Origin: Lunularia cruciata
Lineage: Eukaryota > Streptophyta > Marchantiopsida > Lunulariales > Lunulariaceae
Direction of reading: 5' to 3'
Assembly: GCA_948567375.1 (NCBI GenBank)
Contig: OX419759.1
Location: 43,129,493 to 43,193,492 of the forward strand
Length of the DNA stretch: 64,000 bases
Every line of letters starts with the position of its first letter. Positions within the stretch are counted from its first letter, which is position 1. Of the stretch, positions 43,837 through 57,388 are shown one piece after another. Below the pieces are notes generated by a model that ran no database searches, was not told where the DNA came from, and saw only the letters and a list, made by a program, of their open reading frames with translations. The translations under genes were made by a program, and so were the position numbers.

Positions 43837-44135
43837 TAAAATTGTTGATTTCGTTCCATGCCAAAGCTCATAAGAATTTTCTTTGAAAGTTTACTAAAAA
43901 CTCTATCCAAAATGTTTAGCAAATCTCACTACTTGTGCATAAAAGTTAAGAAAGCAACATGGTTTTTGCTATTGAAACACTATTCTATGATCTCTTGGAA
44001 TAGATCATGGAATACCATTTTGCTTTGGAGTGTAAGGTGTTATAAGTTCATGGACTGATCCAGTACTTTCTACAAAGAAAAGAAGTTCCTTTTCAATATG
44101 TTCACCTCCTCTACTAGATTATAGTTTGTTGATCT

Positions 44136-44345
44136 TCACTCCACATTGACTTTCTCCATGTATATAGAGTTTTTTAAAGCAATAGATAGTTTTTCTTCTC
44201 TTTCAAGAAAAATGGAATTTGAAATCATTAGGATCATCCTTGAAAAGGATATAATATATTGATCTCCTATGTATCTCATGCTCGTAAGACCACAAACATC
44301 ACAATGAAAGAACTCTACAACCTTGTATTTGCCTCTATTCTTCAT
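44136..44345 (-). pseudogene. Copia integrase remnant
   Basis: VEFFHCDVCGLTSMRYIGDQ resembles the start of the copia integrase core (LVHSDVCGP), with the first catalytic Asp in HCDVCG. The downstream frame decays. Confidence 0.65.
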
Positions 44346-45291
44346 GGATTTTGCAAAAGGTAGTCTACATTATTTTGCTAAAGCACATCCATCACAATAG
44401 AAAATATTTTGATTACCATATTCTTCTGGTTTTAAATAGAGATCCTCTACTAATCTTTCTTTCTAAATCTTCCTAATGTAGGCAAGATTGAGATAATTAA
44501 GTTTGTCAAAGTGCAACATCTCATTTTTGATATTCTTTTTTCTTTTCTAGCTTCTTTTTCTTGATATTTCTTGCGATAGTAGAATTGGCTTGGGAGATTT
44601 TAGTAACTTTGATATGAAGTGTGTAGAGCTTTGAATCATTGACTTGGTTTTCACCGGTTGCTTTCTCTTTCTCCATGTAGCAACCTTCTTTGATATAGGA
44701 GGTTTGGATGCCTTTGTTTACTATTTGATTAATTTTGAACATCCTTCTTTAGTATAGGTGGTTTAGATGCAATTTCTTTATTAGATGACCAATATTAAAC
44801 AGGTTTTGCTTCAACTCTGGACCGTAAAGAACTCTTTTGGTGACTCTTTCTTGTCTTGCACAAATCTCCCAAACTTGGAATGTCTCCTACTCCAACAATC
44901 CAAACCTTATGATCATCATCAATATACATTGGCCAAGTCTTAATTTAATCTTCTTGAAATCATGGAAACACTCCAATCTATCAATCATGTAATCGCGGAG
45001 TGTTTTGTGTAAAGCGTCACACTATCCTCACGGGGAAAGCCCAAGGGGTTTTGTAGCATGCAGGTGAGAAGAGGAACATGGCATGAAACCGATAATGCTA
45101 AGCCGTTCTCCGAGCTAAGCTTTTTCATACCAAAGATCTTTGTCTAAATATTCATCGTACCTTTTAATAGTGCTAGAGAGAGAGGAGAAAATATCATACT
45201 CTATATCGTTAGAGCATTCTCTTGACTTCTAAGATTAGAAGTATTGTGTGACTTTCTTTTTCTGCTCACCTTTGCATTGCCTTATCTAATG

Positions 45292-45546
45292 CTACTTCCT
45301 TTTGTACTTTTTATAGTTTGTACTCTTCTTCAATTGAGAAATATTGGTCATCTTTAAAGTCCAACCATCATAACTACCTCCATTGCTTCTTCTTTCAAGT
45401 ACTAAAAAGTGTCTCTTCCTTGAACTATCTTCTTTATCTTCTGTACATCTGTTCAAGGTTACTTCCTTGAGTAGTCTTGTAGCAAGTAGCTTAATGGTTT
45501 GTTGCTCCTCTAGTACATTTTTCCATACCTCTAATTTTTTTGGCAA
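45292..45546 (-). pseudogene. Copia gag remnant
   Basis: The segment LLATRLLKEVTLNR and the basic tail resemble the end of copia gag before the zinc knuckle (LLTEE-type). It is weak on its own; placement and order support it. Confidence 0.45.
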
Positions 45547-46551
45547 TAAATTTATAGCAAACTAAACATAATCTTGGTGATGATTGATAAATTATCTATT
45601 TTTATACCAAGGTTATTTAACTGACTAGCAATAGTTTCTATTTGACTGATAAAAGATGCTATCTTTCTTTTGATTTTGTTTGTAACTGAAAGGATCTTTG
45701 TTGTATAACATTCTTGTTTTTTGAAGCATAGTGCTCATACAACTTAATCAATCTACTTACTCAATCAGTAGGAATCAATAGGACTCTATGTAACTATTTC
45801 TCTTCTATGACTATACGGATATATTTCTACAAAATCATTCTTGCTTTGCCAATCTATCTATCTCTTCCCCATTTGCTATGACTTGTTCTATAGCCTTGGT
45901 ATTCCATTTATGGCCTTCATAAGTCTCTTTGACTTGAAAATAATCATCATATAAATTCTAAAAATTTCTCCATTAAACTTTTTAATGTACTTGTTCCTAT
46001 CACACCCCAATCTACTCTCAAATCTGGAATATCTATTCTAGTCTCGATTTATCAATCAAGATTTCACACAATAATAATCTTTTATCACTCTTGATGCACT
46101 AGGAAGCAGGTGCACGTAGTAAACTAAGTAGTGAGTTTGATGCAAATCTACGCTTCAATTACAATATTCAAGGAACAATTCAATACTTTAAAGCATTTCC
46201 ATATACTTCCCTTTTGTTACAAATCTAGAAACATGAATGAAGAATGAATCAATTGCAGGCTAGTAAGAAGATTCTAAACTAATAAAACGTTTGGATGTGC
46301 TATCTACCCTTACCTCTCTAAGCCTTGTCTCATGTCCTTACTGCTCAACCCTTCTTGACTACTACGCTGAGTTTTGCATAGGAAGAGTAACTCCCTATAT
46401 ATGCTCGGGGTGCTCTGTGTAAACTTTAACTCTCACACTACTGGCAGGTGCTTGCTGCAAACATTCAACTTTCGTGGCTAAATAGTAGCAGCTATATCAA
46501 CCTCAACTATTACATGCCCCATGAACTACCATCTGAACTGCAATTCAAACA

Positions 46552-49500
46552 TGATATGCGTAAAGCAGTCCGTAGAACTCGTTTCCCGATTTTCTTCTAA
46601 ATCTGGCTGTAGTCACTCTGGGCAAGTTATGCTGTTCCGACCGGAGGTCTAGCTGTGGGCCCAGGTTCATACCCTCTATTAGTTGCAAAGAACTCATGAT
46701 AACAAGTGCTGATCGTGTCAACGAGCTGAATGCTGACATCAACGAAACCACTCGTAGCAATTGTGTGATCATGAACGTGAATTATTCTGATAGGGAGCGG
46801 GTGATGTGGATCGCAGATACAACGGTAGATGATGGCGTCGATGAGGAGTAGAAATGTCAGACTTGTCGAAGGATTTCGCGAACGCAGTTGGATTGTACGT
46901 GTTGCCCGTTGCGGAAACTTGACAACTTGGCATCAAAGAGGAACTAGAACCAGGTAGAGGGTGGATTTGTGCGATGGTGGACCAACAAAGCTCAGGTTCT
47001 TAAGTTTCGACCGCGTCAAGTACTAGTTACTTCGCATTCTTCCAAGGCAGTTCCCTCTCCGTCCAATCAGCTCAGAAAAGACTATCTACGCCTGTAACCA
47101 CCGACTATCCGCGCATTCAGAGATGCTCAGCTAAATCTCGAAATCGGGGTATCTTCCGCGTGGAGGAGTCGTCCGCCTGCCCATCCATCTAATGCCAACT
47201 CAAATTCTTCGAGGCATAGGAAACGCACCAACCATTCATGATAAAATGGTAAAGCACCTACAAGTTGTAGTCCATGTCCATGACTCTATACTAATGAAAA
47301 TATCTACGGTAGTACATATCCTAGCTGCAGTGAAGACTTCATTGGATCCAGCAACTAATGGCCCACGCGATATTTGGGTATCAGGAGTAATTCTTAGAAA
47401 TTCGTCGAACTAGCAGCTAAAGAACACATGGACGTATACACCGGCCCTCGTCTGTACAGATAGCCAAACTAGGCAGAAAACCTGACAATCAAATCACGTT
47501 CTCTATATCGTGACCCCCTACAACTCTGGTTTATTCCACTGTGGAGAACGGGTACAAACGATATGCATAGTGCAGGACGAGGGAATATCTACATATTACG
47601 GCGTCGAGGCCGATAGACTTGTACTATATGTGTCCCTTTTAACGCGGATCTAATCTTTGCTAGTAACCGATATCCACGTCCGGTGTACCAATTTTGAACG
47701 CGAGTTCTATATTCTTCACGGCATTCCCATATTGTATCCATTTCCGTACTTTCCATGAGATTGGCTCCAGATAAGAATTCAGAAATTAAGCACCAGTTTC
47801 AGATGCATCAGAAGCTCGTCATGTCAGCAGGCGCATCACGTTGTCTTGAACCTTCTGCTCAGAGCGGCACTCTATCGACGGAGCTGAAGTCGAATGAGAG
47901 CAACTGTAGACATAAACATCCTCTACATGTACAAAGCTTGAGAATGGGACATTATGGTGATCCGAAAGAGGGAATTAATAGAACATCTCAATGAATGAGT
48001 AGATTTTATCCTGGTCGGGAATGCCTTCCCAGCTTCAAGGTGCAAATATTCTTACGTTCTCAAATTGATTACTTTGTGGTGCATCGTCAGTTATCTAGAA
48101 ACCTGCCATAGTATAGGATGCATGTTGCACTGCTGCACATTAATAGTGCGGTGGAAACTGGTTTCAGTTGGAGCTATTTGCCGGCCGCGGGTATAGCCAG
48201 GACTTACAGGAGACCAAGGGGTTAGCTAATGTGCCCTAGGTTTTGCCTACACTTTCCAAGATCCAAAAGCAACTTTGAGCATGTCATGCATCCAAGGATT
48301 CCATTTACTTGTAGACAAACTTGACTTCAACATTTTCAGAGAACATCCGGTACCTGGGCACGCACATCATGACACATTATCTGGATCCTCGACTTTACAC
48401 GAGCCTACTCGTGGATAATTTGCTGCTACCACACCGTACTATGCCAAGTTCAAAATGAGGTGGGCATTCGATAGTACGCATGGAGAGCATTAATCGCGAT
48501 AAAGTTTTTCTTTGACCATGCCAAAAGGTTCGAAGTTATTCAGGTTCGATCTCTTGGAAGATATTATGAAATATTGCCAAAAGTTATGCGTAGATGTCAA
48601 TCTAGGTGACAAACCGGTCCAAGTTGAGATCTGAATTGATGTTGTCTTAAACCACTTCCATCAGCGCCTGAGTTGAGCCAGGATGTTGTCGGCTCAATCA
48701 GCAGTGAATTCAAAGGTTACTGTTAAAATTTAGTAATCTGTGAGTGGCCTCGCAACTTGGTAGGTCTCTAGATGAAAGTGGCATTTAGGTTACCAAATGA
48801 AGGAGAAATACACCTCACGGAACCCCGAATCAAACAGCTGTTTGTGTGAACTAGTTTTCTTGTGAACCGAGGTAAGTACTCATGAATGATATTGCTCCTT
48901 TGTATTAATTTGGTTTCACTGATAGCCAAAACAGTGATATTAGTGCCCGTAACACTAACGTTAACGTGGGCCAGGTACCTTGAATCTCACGTGTGCAAGG
49001 ACTCATCGTGGACTCCTTAAGCAAATTCGAAAGCTAAGGCGTTTCTAACACTAATCTACAGCTTTTTATAAACAATTACCCTAGGAAAAGGTTGATGTTG
49101 ACGCTTACAGCTTGGTCTACCTTTACATCCCAGGGAACTGAAGCAATTTTTACAAGTCTCTTATCTAGATCTACGCCAATTGTATTGACCTAATAGTCTT
49201 CAGTTGACCGGCAAGGTGACGTATAGCTCGAGGAAACTGCTGAGTCAGAAATTCTCAGAATGGAAGTAACATCAAAATCTTCAGTCCTCAGCTCCAAATT
49301 GAACATGCGTTTTGTTTGATCGTTGTTCTCGATGATTTCCTCGCCAGATGAAAATCTCCAGGGAGGCGTTTAGAAATTAGGTAGCAATTCGTAAAGATTC
49401 TAGGACCCTGTGTTAATTTCTGAAGATTAATGCGTTCTGCTCCTGAGATTTGTAGAAGCAGTGGCCAGTGTTCCTACACGTATGTAAATACATTGGGATC

Positions 49501-49562
49501 TGAATACGTGCGTGCTTGCAGCGGATCTGAATAGAATCCTGAGTCGGTGAACAGGAATCACA
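46552..49562. other. Intergenic region
   Basis: No supported gene or RNA. Open frames such as 47192-47413 and 47755-47994 carry no recognisable motif. Confidence 0.45.
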
Positions 49563-50372
49563 TCATAGATCTACCGTAATGGACTTTAGAGTGCCACATC
49601 TGTCCGCAGTTTTGAACGAAAAGCTTGAACATTTTGGATTGGAAATTATCCAATGGCCAAGCGCAGGATCAAAAATCTCAAATGAATCGGAGTTTGCCTG
49701 CTGAACGTAAAATCTCCCCTCAAAAATCTCTCCTCGGCAGGGTCCGCACATGCTTTGCATACTTGAAATGTCTATCCAATGACCTGTAGAAAAATCGAAA
49801 ACCTCAGCGACAGCAAGAGCTTCGCCTTCCGCATCAAACCCTCCAGCTACTATGAGCTTCGAGTTGGTCGTCACAGGGTCGGTGAGAACCCCAACGGCGA
49901 AACTGAATCGAGCACGTCGCATTGGCTGCAACTGGTACCAGCAGTTGCTCAAGGGCTCGTACACGTCTACCCTTGAATACACAATCCATGCTTTGAATAT
50001 AGAACTTCTAGTGATGAGAGGGGACCTTCCACCGACAATAAACACGAGACCATCTGCTCCTGCTGCGCCAAACTGTAGTCTCTGGGGCCCGTCCAAGGTG
50101 GCGATTGGATGTACCAAATGTGATAGAGGATCAAATGCTCGGCCTTGAAGACCTTGATAGTTTCCGGATATGTACTCATTCTCAAGCTCAAATGTGCAGC
50201 TTTGAGTTAAACCAAGCGTCTTCCTAAGTCGCCGTAATAATTGAGCTTCGCCAAGCCTGAACCATCTCTTGCAAACAACTCTCACTCTTGGAAGATATCT
50301 CAATGGCAATCGAGCCAAGCACATGTGCAGCACTTCGTCCGGAAGATCGGAGATGCTCGTTTTCGGCTCCAT
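49563..50372 (-). CDS. F-box/kelch-repeat protein, short form
   Basis: 269 residues from ATG 50372 (AATGG context, directly before the F-box) to TGA 49563. An alternative ATG at 50405 would add 11 residues. The F-box is ISDLPDEVLHMCLARLPL then VRVVCKRWFRL, the Skp1-binding motif. Two kelch-type blades follow: FIVGGRS with VYEPLSNCWYQLQPM, and KLIVAGGFDAEGEA with VFDFSTGHWIDI. A partial third ends FEIFDPALGHWI. Plant F-box/kelch proteins are usually 350-400 residues, so the last blades are missing, either truncated or in an exon I cannot see (a GGTAGATC donor-like site lies near the stop). Expected role: an SCF ubiquitin-ligase adaptor with unknown target. Confidence 0.82.
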   Translation of the reverse strand: MEPKTSISDLPDEVLHMCLARLPLRYLPRVRVVCKRWFRLGEAQLLRRLRKTLGLTQSCTFELENEYISGNYQGLQGRAFDPLSHLVHPIATLDGPQRLQFGAAGADGLVFIVGGRSPLITRSSIFKAWIVYSRVDVYEPLSNCWYQLQPMRRARFSFAVGVLTDPVTTNSKLIVAGGFDAEGEALAVAEVFDFSTGHWIDISSMQSMCGPCRGEIFEGRFYVQQANSDSFEIFDPALGHWIISNPKCSSFSFKTADRCGTLKSITVDL

Positions 50373-50405
50373 TACTAACAGAATGCACTCTCCAGTGCCC
50401 AACAT

Positions 50406-53400
50406 GAGTGACCAGACGCGTCGGTGAACCTGTCCCACATAGGGCAAATAATGATCAATCCATCAGTTCATCCATCTTCCTGGAGTACCGAAGATTGATG
50501 CAATGAAAGAAATCAGACGTGCATGACCAGTCCAAGTTCGGCGATTCAGTCCAATAATCAAGGAAAGTATGGACGGAGTCCAAGTGCACATTGCTGGTGT
50601 ACATATCGAGGTGAAATAAAATACATGATCCAAAACACCCCGTTGAATCCGTGCCATGCATTTGAATGCATTTCTAACGAAGAGGTGGAGAAGAAAAGCA
50701 CGAGGTGGACTGAATTCTACCATAAAGACTTATAGCATCTTTAAATGTGGACACGGCTCATCTCGTCATCACAATCGCGATGTTCAATCTGACAATTGTT
50801 TGACATGTCACCGCCTCAAAGTCCAAGACTTATTCCACCATCTCTTTCTTGCTTTCGCGACGAGCAACCAGTGATTGCGCTCCATCTACAGTATTTGTAC
50901 TTAAACGGGACAGATTTGAAGCTTGAGTTGCTACGGAACTGACAAGAAGTCGCTCAATCTCAACACATCTGACCCCAATTAACCACCACCATGCCCATCT
51001 GCTGCCGGTATATACCTGAAAATTCTCGGAATGAAATTTCCTCTCTCCTTTCCTCACTCTCTCTCTCAAAAGATCAGATAGCATCTTGTAGGAGGGCTCT
51101 CTCGCTATGAGAATGTTTGCTAGGGAAGAATCGGTCACCATAAATCTGAGATCTACGGAAAGGATTTCTCTCGTGGAACTTCAAACGATGACCATACCTT
51201 GATTCAGGAAACAGAAGACTGATGGTTTGATCCTGCAAGTAGCCTCTTTCCAGCGTACTGACGATCATGAAATTTTGAAGTATACGGTCAAGAGCTGTGC
51301 AGCGCGATCACATGGCGCCCTTGGTATCCCTTCTCGTCGATCCATATCTTGAGTGGATGTTAAATGTCGTGACGCATAGACTAGCTCCAAACGCTTCAGA
51401 TATTCTGTTTCTTAAGTTGTAGGATGTAGTCCAACACCGCAACTCGCAATGAACAACCATCTCTACAGCCGAAGCAGCTCGGACAGTTATATTACGGTTT
51501 GGCATTTATGCCTACCTCAGTTGGAAGTTCAGCTGTGGGCAAGGCAGCAGTTTATTACGTATCTTGTTTCTTGTTTCTTCAGCTAAGTAACCCCATCTTG
51601 ATCTTTCCCTCAGATCGTTTATCACTTCAAGGTCTTGGGCATCGTCCCAAAATGCGAACCGCCCAAGCTAAAAAGCTAACCCGACTTTCCACGACCGTAC
51701 TGGGGAAACTGACGTGCCCATGGCGCCGGAAATCTTGACGAAAAGGAACTAGATCTTCCCCTCTTCTGGTAATCCACCCCACCAGAGATTATCCTTCCTA
51801 TCCTGGACCACTTCAGCACTCATGAACGGCATTAAGACCGAACTGCAGACCACAGGGTTTTCCACTCTTGGTAAGGAATACGGAAAGAATCTGTCCGGAT
51901 GAAGATATTTATCTCGAAGGGACTGGACGACTGGATGGAACAGAACACGTAACTAGTTTGCAAATTATTATCCAAACAAATATTAAACGCTAAGGAAAGT
52001 ATGTCTACAGTACTCATTAAGATATTTAATCTTCATATATATCGGTGTGGTAGAAATGCTTTTTCCGTGAACGTCATCAAGATAATCATTTAAAATCCAG
52101 ACACACTAACTTACGATTAACTTGTACCATCCTCGCTTTCCGTACTAGAGTACAGTCTTACTAAGTTGCTTTTGGCATGAGAAAGTCAAAATTTCATCAT
52201 ATCACTCCTTATCCCTGGTGGATCCCAACAGGTTCAGTGGGACTCCTTCAGAGTCCATGACACCGTGTTTGTGTTCCGCAGTTAGTTAGACGGGAGCTCA
52301 ATACATTACAAGAAGAACAATTCGCTTTATAGTACGCGGAGGAACATTCAGAGGTTGCCCTTGTTACACCGTGAATGGATTATTATAGAGCGGAATCATA
52401 CAAACTTGGAATTGCCTTTTTGATCGGATTTTGTTCAAGGTGCCTAAAAAGACCAGAGGCGAAACCAGATTACTATGCCTACCACTGTTGTGCGGTGGTC
52501 GCATTCATTTCCCAGGATCCGTGAGGCTGTTCTTGATGGCATTGAGCTTTCATTGCCGGATGTGGAAGCCGAGAAATGAAGAATGGCAGGGAGCTGGGTG
52601 GATGGGATCAACTTCCAGTATAGCACATCAAGAGTCCACTTGGGTATCTGGTACTACATGTACAGTAGGTTTAATCCAGTCCACTTCAGATCGATCGTCG
52701 AAAATATACAGACCTTTTATGTAAGCATTTATTTTCTGGTTTATGATAGTGACTTCACGGCACTCCAGAAACTCGACACCTGTCCGAAAGGTGTATAAGC
52801 GCTTCTTTCGTCGACAACTCTGTTACTGTACTGGCCACTTACTTCCTCCTTGTACAGACGTTGTACAGACTTTCCTTATTGTACTAGAGACCAGACAAAG
52901 TGAATGGTGGCGGGTCTCCAAGATGGTGAGAAGGAACCTTGTTCCTCAAGGGAGTTCTCTGACGTCAGAGTCACTGGTGAGATCACAGAAGACGATGATC
53001 TGGGACTCAGAAAGCAATCATACAAACAGTAGGGGGTGAAAAGAAATAGTGGATTTGAAACGCACTCAAAGAGGATGAAGATCTGAATCAATGTCAGCTG
53101 CAGGGAAATGGGCAGTCCACGAATCTTCTGTCTGCTCAAGGTCGATCCAATATAGACAAGAAGACCTACAACTTAGCAGAGCCGATAAACACGTGGTCCG
53201 CAAGTCTTTTGATCCCTAGGTTGAGCTCTCGAGATACTGTGATTGGATTCTCCTGTTGACTGCAAGATGTCCCCAAATAGGCGCAGTAAAGGTCCCACTT
53301 GTCCGTAAGATCTGACCATGCGACAAGTTTGCTCATACCCTGGCTAGTTGGGTTTACATCCAGAGGACATTCTTTGGCCGTTAAATGGCCGGATAAGTGC

Positions 53401-56399
53401 GAATTGACAACGAGGTACATTACCTCCGAACTGCGGTCGTAATGTAGCTGGGTTTGTGGAGGAGCGCGATGTGCAACTATTAGCTCCAATTTTTCCACCC
53501 CATGCTATATCTACTTACGTACGATTCAAATGAAACTTTAAAATCTGATAATACCTATAATTTCTCATGACCTAGTGAGGATGAGAATCCACCAAATCAT
53601 TCGAGTGGAGTCCCGAGCCCAGAGAAGAGACAAGAGGAACCAACCCACGCCGAAGGAGCAACGGCTTCGAAGGAACTAGGCCGGTACTTACAACAAAGGA
53701 CAAAACTTCTAAGTTGAATTTTCAACAACTCCAAATCACAGTTCGGTAACCCCTCTCTACAGTAGTCAACTGCTTGGTGAGAACCTTGAATCTACTTTCC
53801 CATGCCTTTACTTTCCTCAACAGCTCTGTGCTTTCCTTGATGCGTACGGAGCTGGAACTGTAAACTCTACAGGCCGAGGACCTTTCCAAATTGTGTGCCT
53901 CTGAAACCAGAAATGCTTGGCAATCCACATCCAGATGCCGCTCTCGTTCGAGGTTCCTGATTAGCTGTAGCGAGATCGGGTTGCTCTTTCTCCTTGTGTA
54001 GCCGGCATAGGGTTCTTTCGTTGAACATATTCCTGGAACTGTGGACCGATGTTTATCACCTTACAGAGTCCGTATTGCTAATGTCAGGGCATTCTTTTCC
54101 CGATTGTCTCTACTTTGGAATGTCCCAGACTTCCTACTGAGAATAATAGTTCTTTTTCCATGAACACCTTTACCCCGACGGTCTACCTGAGATGTTCTAC
54201 CCTTTCGACACCAACTCCTGTCACATTCTCTGCGCTGATTCCTATCAAATCTAGTTCGTTTACCATCCAAGAAAATAGAATGGTTTACATTCACGCAATT
54301 TGATCCCAGGCGCGTTTAAAAACACTCATCATTGCCTTGCCGTTAAAGTATGTGATTCGGTACAATCGACAGCTCTGTACAACCGGATACCTGCACAAGT
54401 AAACAGAGCTCTATGCCATCCCATGGCAGTAAAATGCAGTCGACTGCAATTGAAAGGAGTTCATGGGATGATAAGGATAATCTAACTGATCACGGAGTGA
54501 CCTGCAAGTATACGCTCAGCACTAAGAATAAGGCGACCGCGTGGGATAACAAGAAGGATGGGAATTACAATGTCGTGTAGAACTGCAAAAACTGACCATC
54601 AACTTAGGCTGGAGCTCCTGATTGATATTTAATAACCTCCTGGTTAAATCAAAAGGAAATCTGGAACATGGTTGATCCAATTTTAAAGATACAAATTTGT
54701 GGGCAATAGCTGTAGAAACGGCATCAGCGACCTCCTTCAGGATACTCTGTACTTGCCACCACAATCCGTTTAATCCAATTTTGTCACATCAGTCATATGC
54801 CAAATGATCAGAATGATCAGAAGCAGTGATCACTTATTTGTAATCACTGCTTTCCATAGAGCTCTGCTTATTCTGGCTCTTCTACAGAGGAGGAAATTAT
54901 ACACGAATATTCTGGGCGAAGAATATTTGGTGATACCGCAGTTAGATTCTTTGGGGCTCATAATGCATAAGAAATAGAGCAAAAATCCAAATGAGCCTGA
55001 ACAAAATATCAGATGGCCTAAAGCAATTATATGTGGCTGTTCTCCCTTTATGATCACCTACAAGTCCCCTAGGGTTTTTAAATTTTTTAAGAAGACTGAA
55101 AGAATCTATACATGTTGATCCTGCTGATGGGTTTGACACAGTATACAGGAGTGGGTTTGCTACTTATCCAGAGAAGTGCATATAAGATTGGATCGCTCAA
55201 CAGGAAACGTAATTGCTACAAAGGCTGCTTAATTTTGAAACTGTACATCACAGGCGTATGTTGAATATTCGACGGCCCATTACGGCTCCAAGCTCCAAAC
55301 CTATGTAGCATTTGAAAATGTCAACCATGACCAGTAGTCTTTCACTTTTCTACTGAACGTCACGCAAATCTAACGAACATAAAAATGTAGAAAATTGGGA
55401 ATGGCTATTGCCAGCCTGATTTTTGCTAATGCACCCATCACGTGGCCAAGATGACATGGCTCCTCTCCACACACAACCTGTGCACGGCCCTGGTATCGCG
55501 CTGCTAGTTGTCTATTCCAACAAGTAGGGTGGCAATAGCGATTCCCAAAAAATTTCACCAACTTTAACTTCGTATGCTCATTCCCATCCACCCAGCTAAA
55601 CTACGTAATGCATTTGTGTGCTACAGTGTTAGAGAAATTTAGACGTATTGAATAATATTGACGATATGGTAGTTGGAGTGTAGTGCACAAGGTCCTTGTT
55701 TTTTGTCATCAAATCTTCTCCACTGATCGTCAACTACGGTACCTCGTTACTTTCCTCGCAGAGCTCCACAACAATCTCTCAGCAAAGCAGATACTCTACA
55801 GTAACGCGCTTCTCCAGTCCTACTTACTGGCGGCACCTTGGTCCGTGATATGGTACGCCAACAGTAGCTCTTTGTTGGAACTCCTAATCATGAAATCAAC
55901 CGCTCAGCACGTAGTGCCAGCACACGGTGAGTATCGCTGTTGCGGATAATGAAAAAGGCGCACACATAGGATAGCAAAAAGGATTGTTGCGGACTACTTG
56001 TTCTCACGTTGGCCACCTCTGTTGTTCGTTTTCATAATACGTTCGGTCTTCCATTTCTTTGCGAATTGAAAACCGTAGAATCGTGTATCATCTGTACAAG
56101 CATCTTCCCATGTCAAGGGTCATCTTCCCCCCGAGAGCATGTTGAGATTAGCTGGGTGGCCATCATTAGTGGGAGGTGATGGGAACATAAAGGCACTTTC
56201 AATTAACTTTTACGATGGATTTCAACGCACGACTACATGTATGAGCAATTACAAGCGCAATACGTATATAGGTCAAAGGAAAGAACCACATGCGCAAATA
56301 TGCAATCGTATTACAATTTTTATGGGACCCTTTCTAGTTACTAAACAAACTAACTGCATGGTGTTGACATCTTCCATTTGTTCTTTCCCGTTGTTTCTC
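50406..56399. other. Intergenic region
   Basis: No supported gene. The longest open frames (50830-51141 and 53166-53498, minus strand) lack recognisable motifs. A 14-bp perfect palindrome containing TGACGTCA is at 52957-52970. Confidence 0.45.
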
Positions 56400-56493
56400 T
56401 TGGGGCTTAGCCCCATGTTAGCTTTTTTGTCTCTCCCTTGTACGGCTTGACGGGCCTTCCCATCCTTCGTTTTTCCTACGCGGTCGCCTTTTT
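56400..56493 (+). repeat. Dispersed repeat with GGGGCTTAGCCCC hairpin, copy 1
   Basis: TTGGGGCTTAGCCCCATGTT is followed by CTTTTTTGTCTCTCCCTTGT, TACGGCTTGA and CTACGCGGTCGCC. Nearly the same 95 bases recur at 57292-57388. The flanks upstream and downstream differ, as expected for independent insertions of a common 3' tail. Confidence 0.8.
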
Positions 56494-57291
56494 CCTTTGT
56501 TTCTCTTTCCTCTATTACTCAATGGTACTTACCATAAAATAAAATTGCCCACCGGAGTAATGTATGGCAATATCTTATTTCCCTCTTCCATCCATGGGTT
56601 CCATGAAGGCACTTTCATTATCTGGACCATCTGACATTCTGTTGAAATTTCTTTAGCATACCATTTCAACGAGTACCTCGCAATAGAAACTCAGAACTAA
56701 TATAATTGCAAAATATGTGTTATCTAATGAAATATGTGTTATCTATGTGAATGTGTAAATTAAAGTAGCTTAATTGATATTCAATTATTTTAGCAGTTTG
56801 TCAAACACCAATTCCAAATATATAGTAAGAGTTTTGATGCCAATTGAGTACCTTCCACGTGCCTTAACTAACTTGCCAAAGCGTAAAATCTCTTTCGTTC
56901 AAACCTACTCACAAAGCAGTTGAGGAAGTCATTAAGAAACTTACATAGAGCAAAAACAAGGCTGATGCCTAAAACGTCTAATAACTACGAGACCACTGCG
57001 ATTTGATAGAGTGGTCATAACTGTGCATTCGTAAGCAACAGTATCATCGTCGGAGGATCATGGTTGTCGATAGCCGCAGGTCCTATCCTAAAGCTAGGTT
57101 TATCCTTCCCCGAATTTGTTTGTTGGACTATGTTTATGTTGTAAGATTCTACCGTTCATATGTTATAGTCTCGACTCCTTCTAACAAGTTAGGTGATGTT
57201 TCTTCGGATGCTCCAGTTGTGTGTAGACCGTACGACTTGCATAGCTCGGATATCTTAGGTGCGGTAGGGCAGATTTCTCATACAGACTCTA

Positions 57292-57388
57292 TTGGGGCTT
57301 AGCCCCATGTTACCTTTTTTGTCTCTCCCTTGTACGGCTTGATGGGGTCTTCCCATCCTTCATTTTTCCTACGCGGTCGCCTTTTTTC
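57292..57388 (+). repeat. Dispersed repeat with GGGGCTTAGCCCC hairpin, copy 2
   Basis: This is the second copy of the 56400 repeat, with a few substitutions and one extra base. A short open frame (57060-57302) ends within it, consistent with a 5'-truncated non-LTR element, but no RT motif is visible. Confidence 0.8.

Larger units (their letters stand above)
41930..46551 (-). mobile_element. Degenerate Ty1/copia retrotransposon
   Basis: LTR-like flanks are seen at about 41930-42487 and about 46093-46551; both end in similar sequence (minus strand TGTTGAAATTGCA and TGTTTGAATTGCA). Inside, on the minus strand, come a gag remnant, an integrase piece, a post-integrase piece and an RT piece, in that order from right to left, which is the copia order. 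All are riddled with stops. The exact outer left boundary is uncertain. Confidence 0.72.

Noticed and set aside
53166-53498. 110-residue minus-strand ORF as a gene
   Set aside because: No recognisable family, no splice context and no supporting neighbours; left as intergenic.
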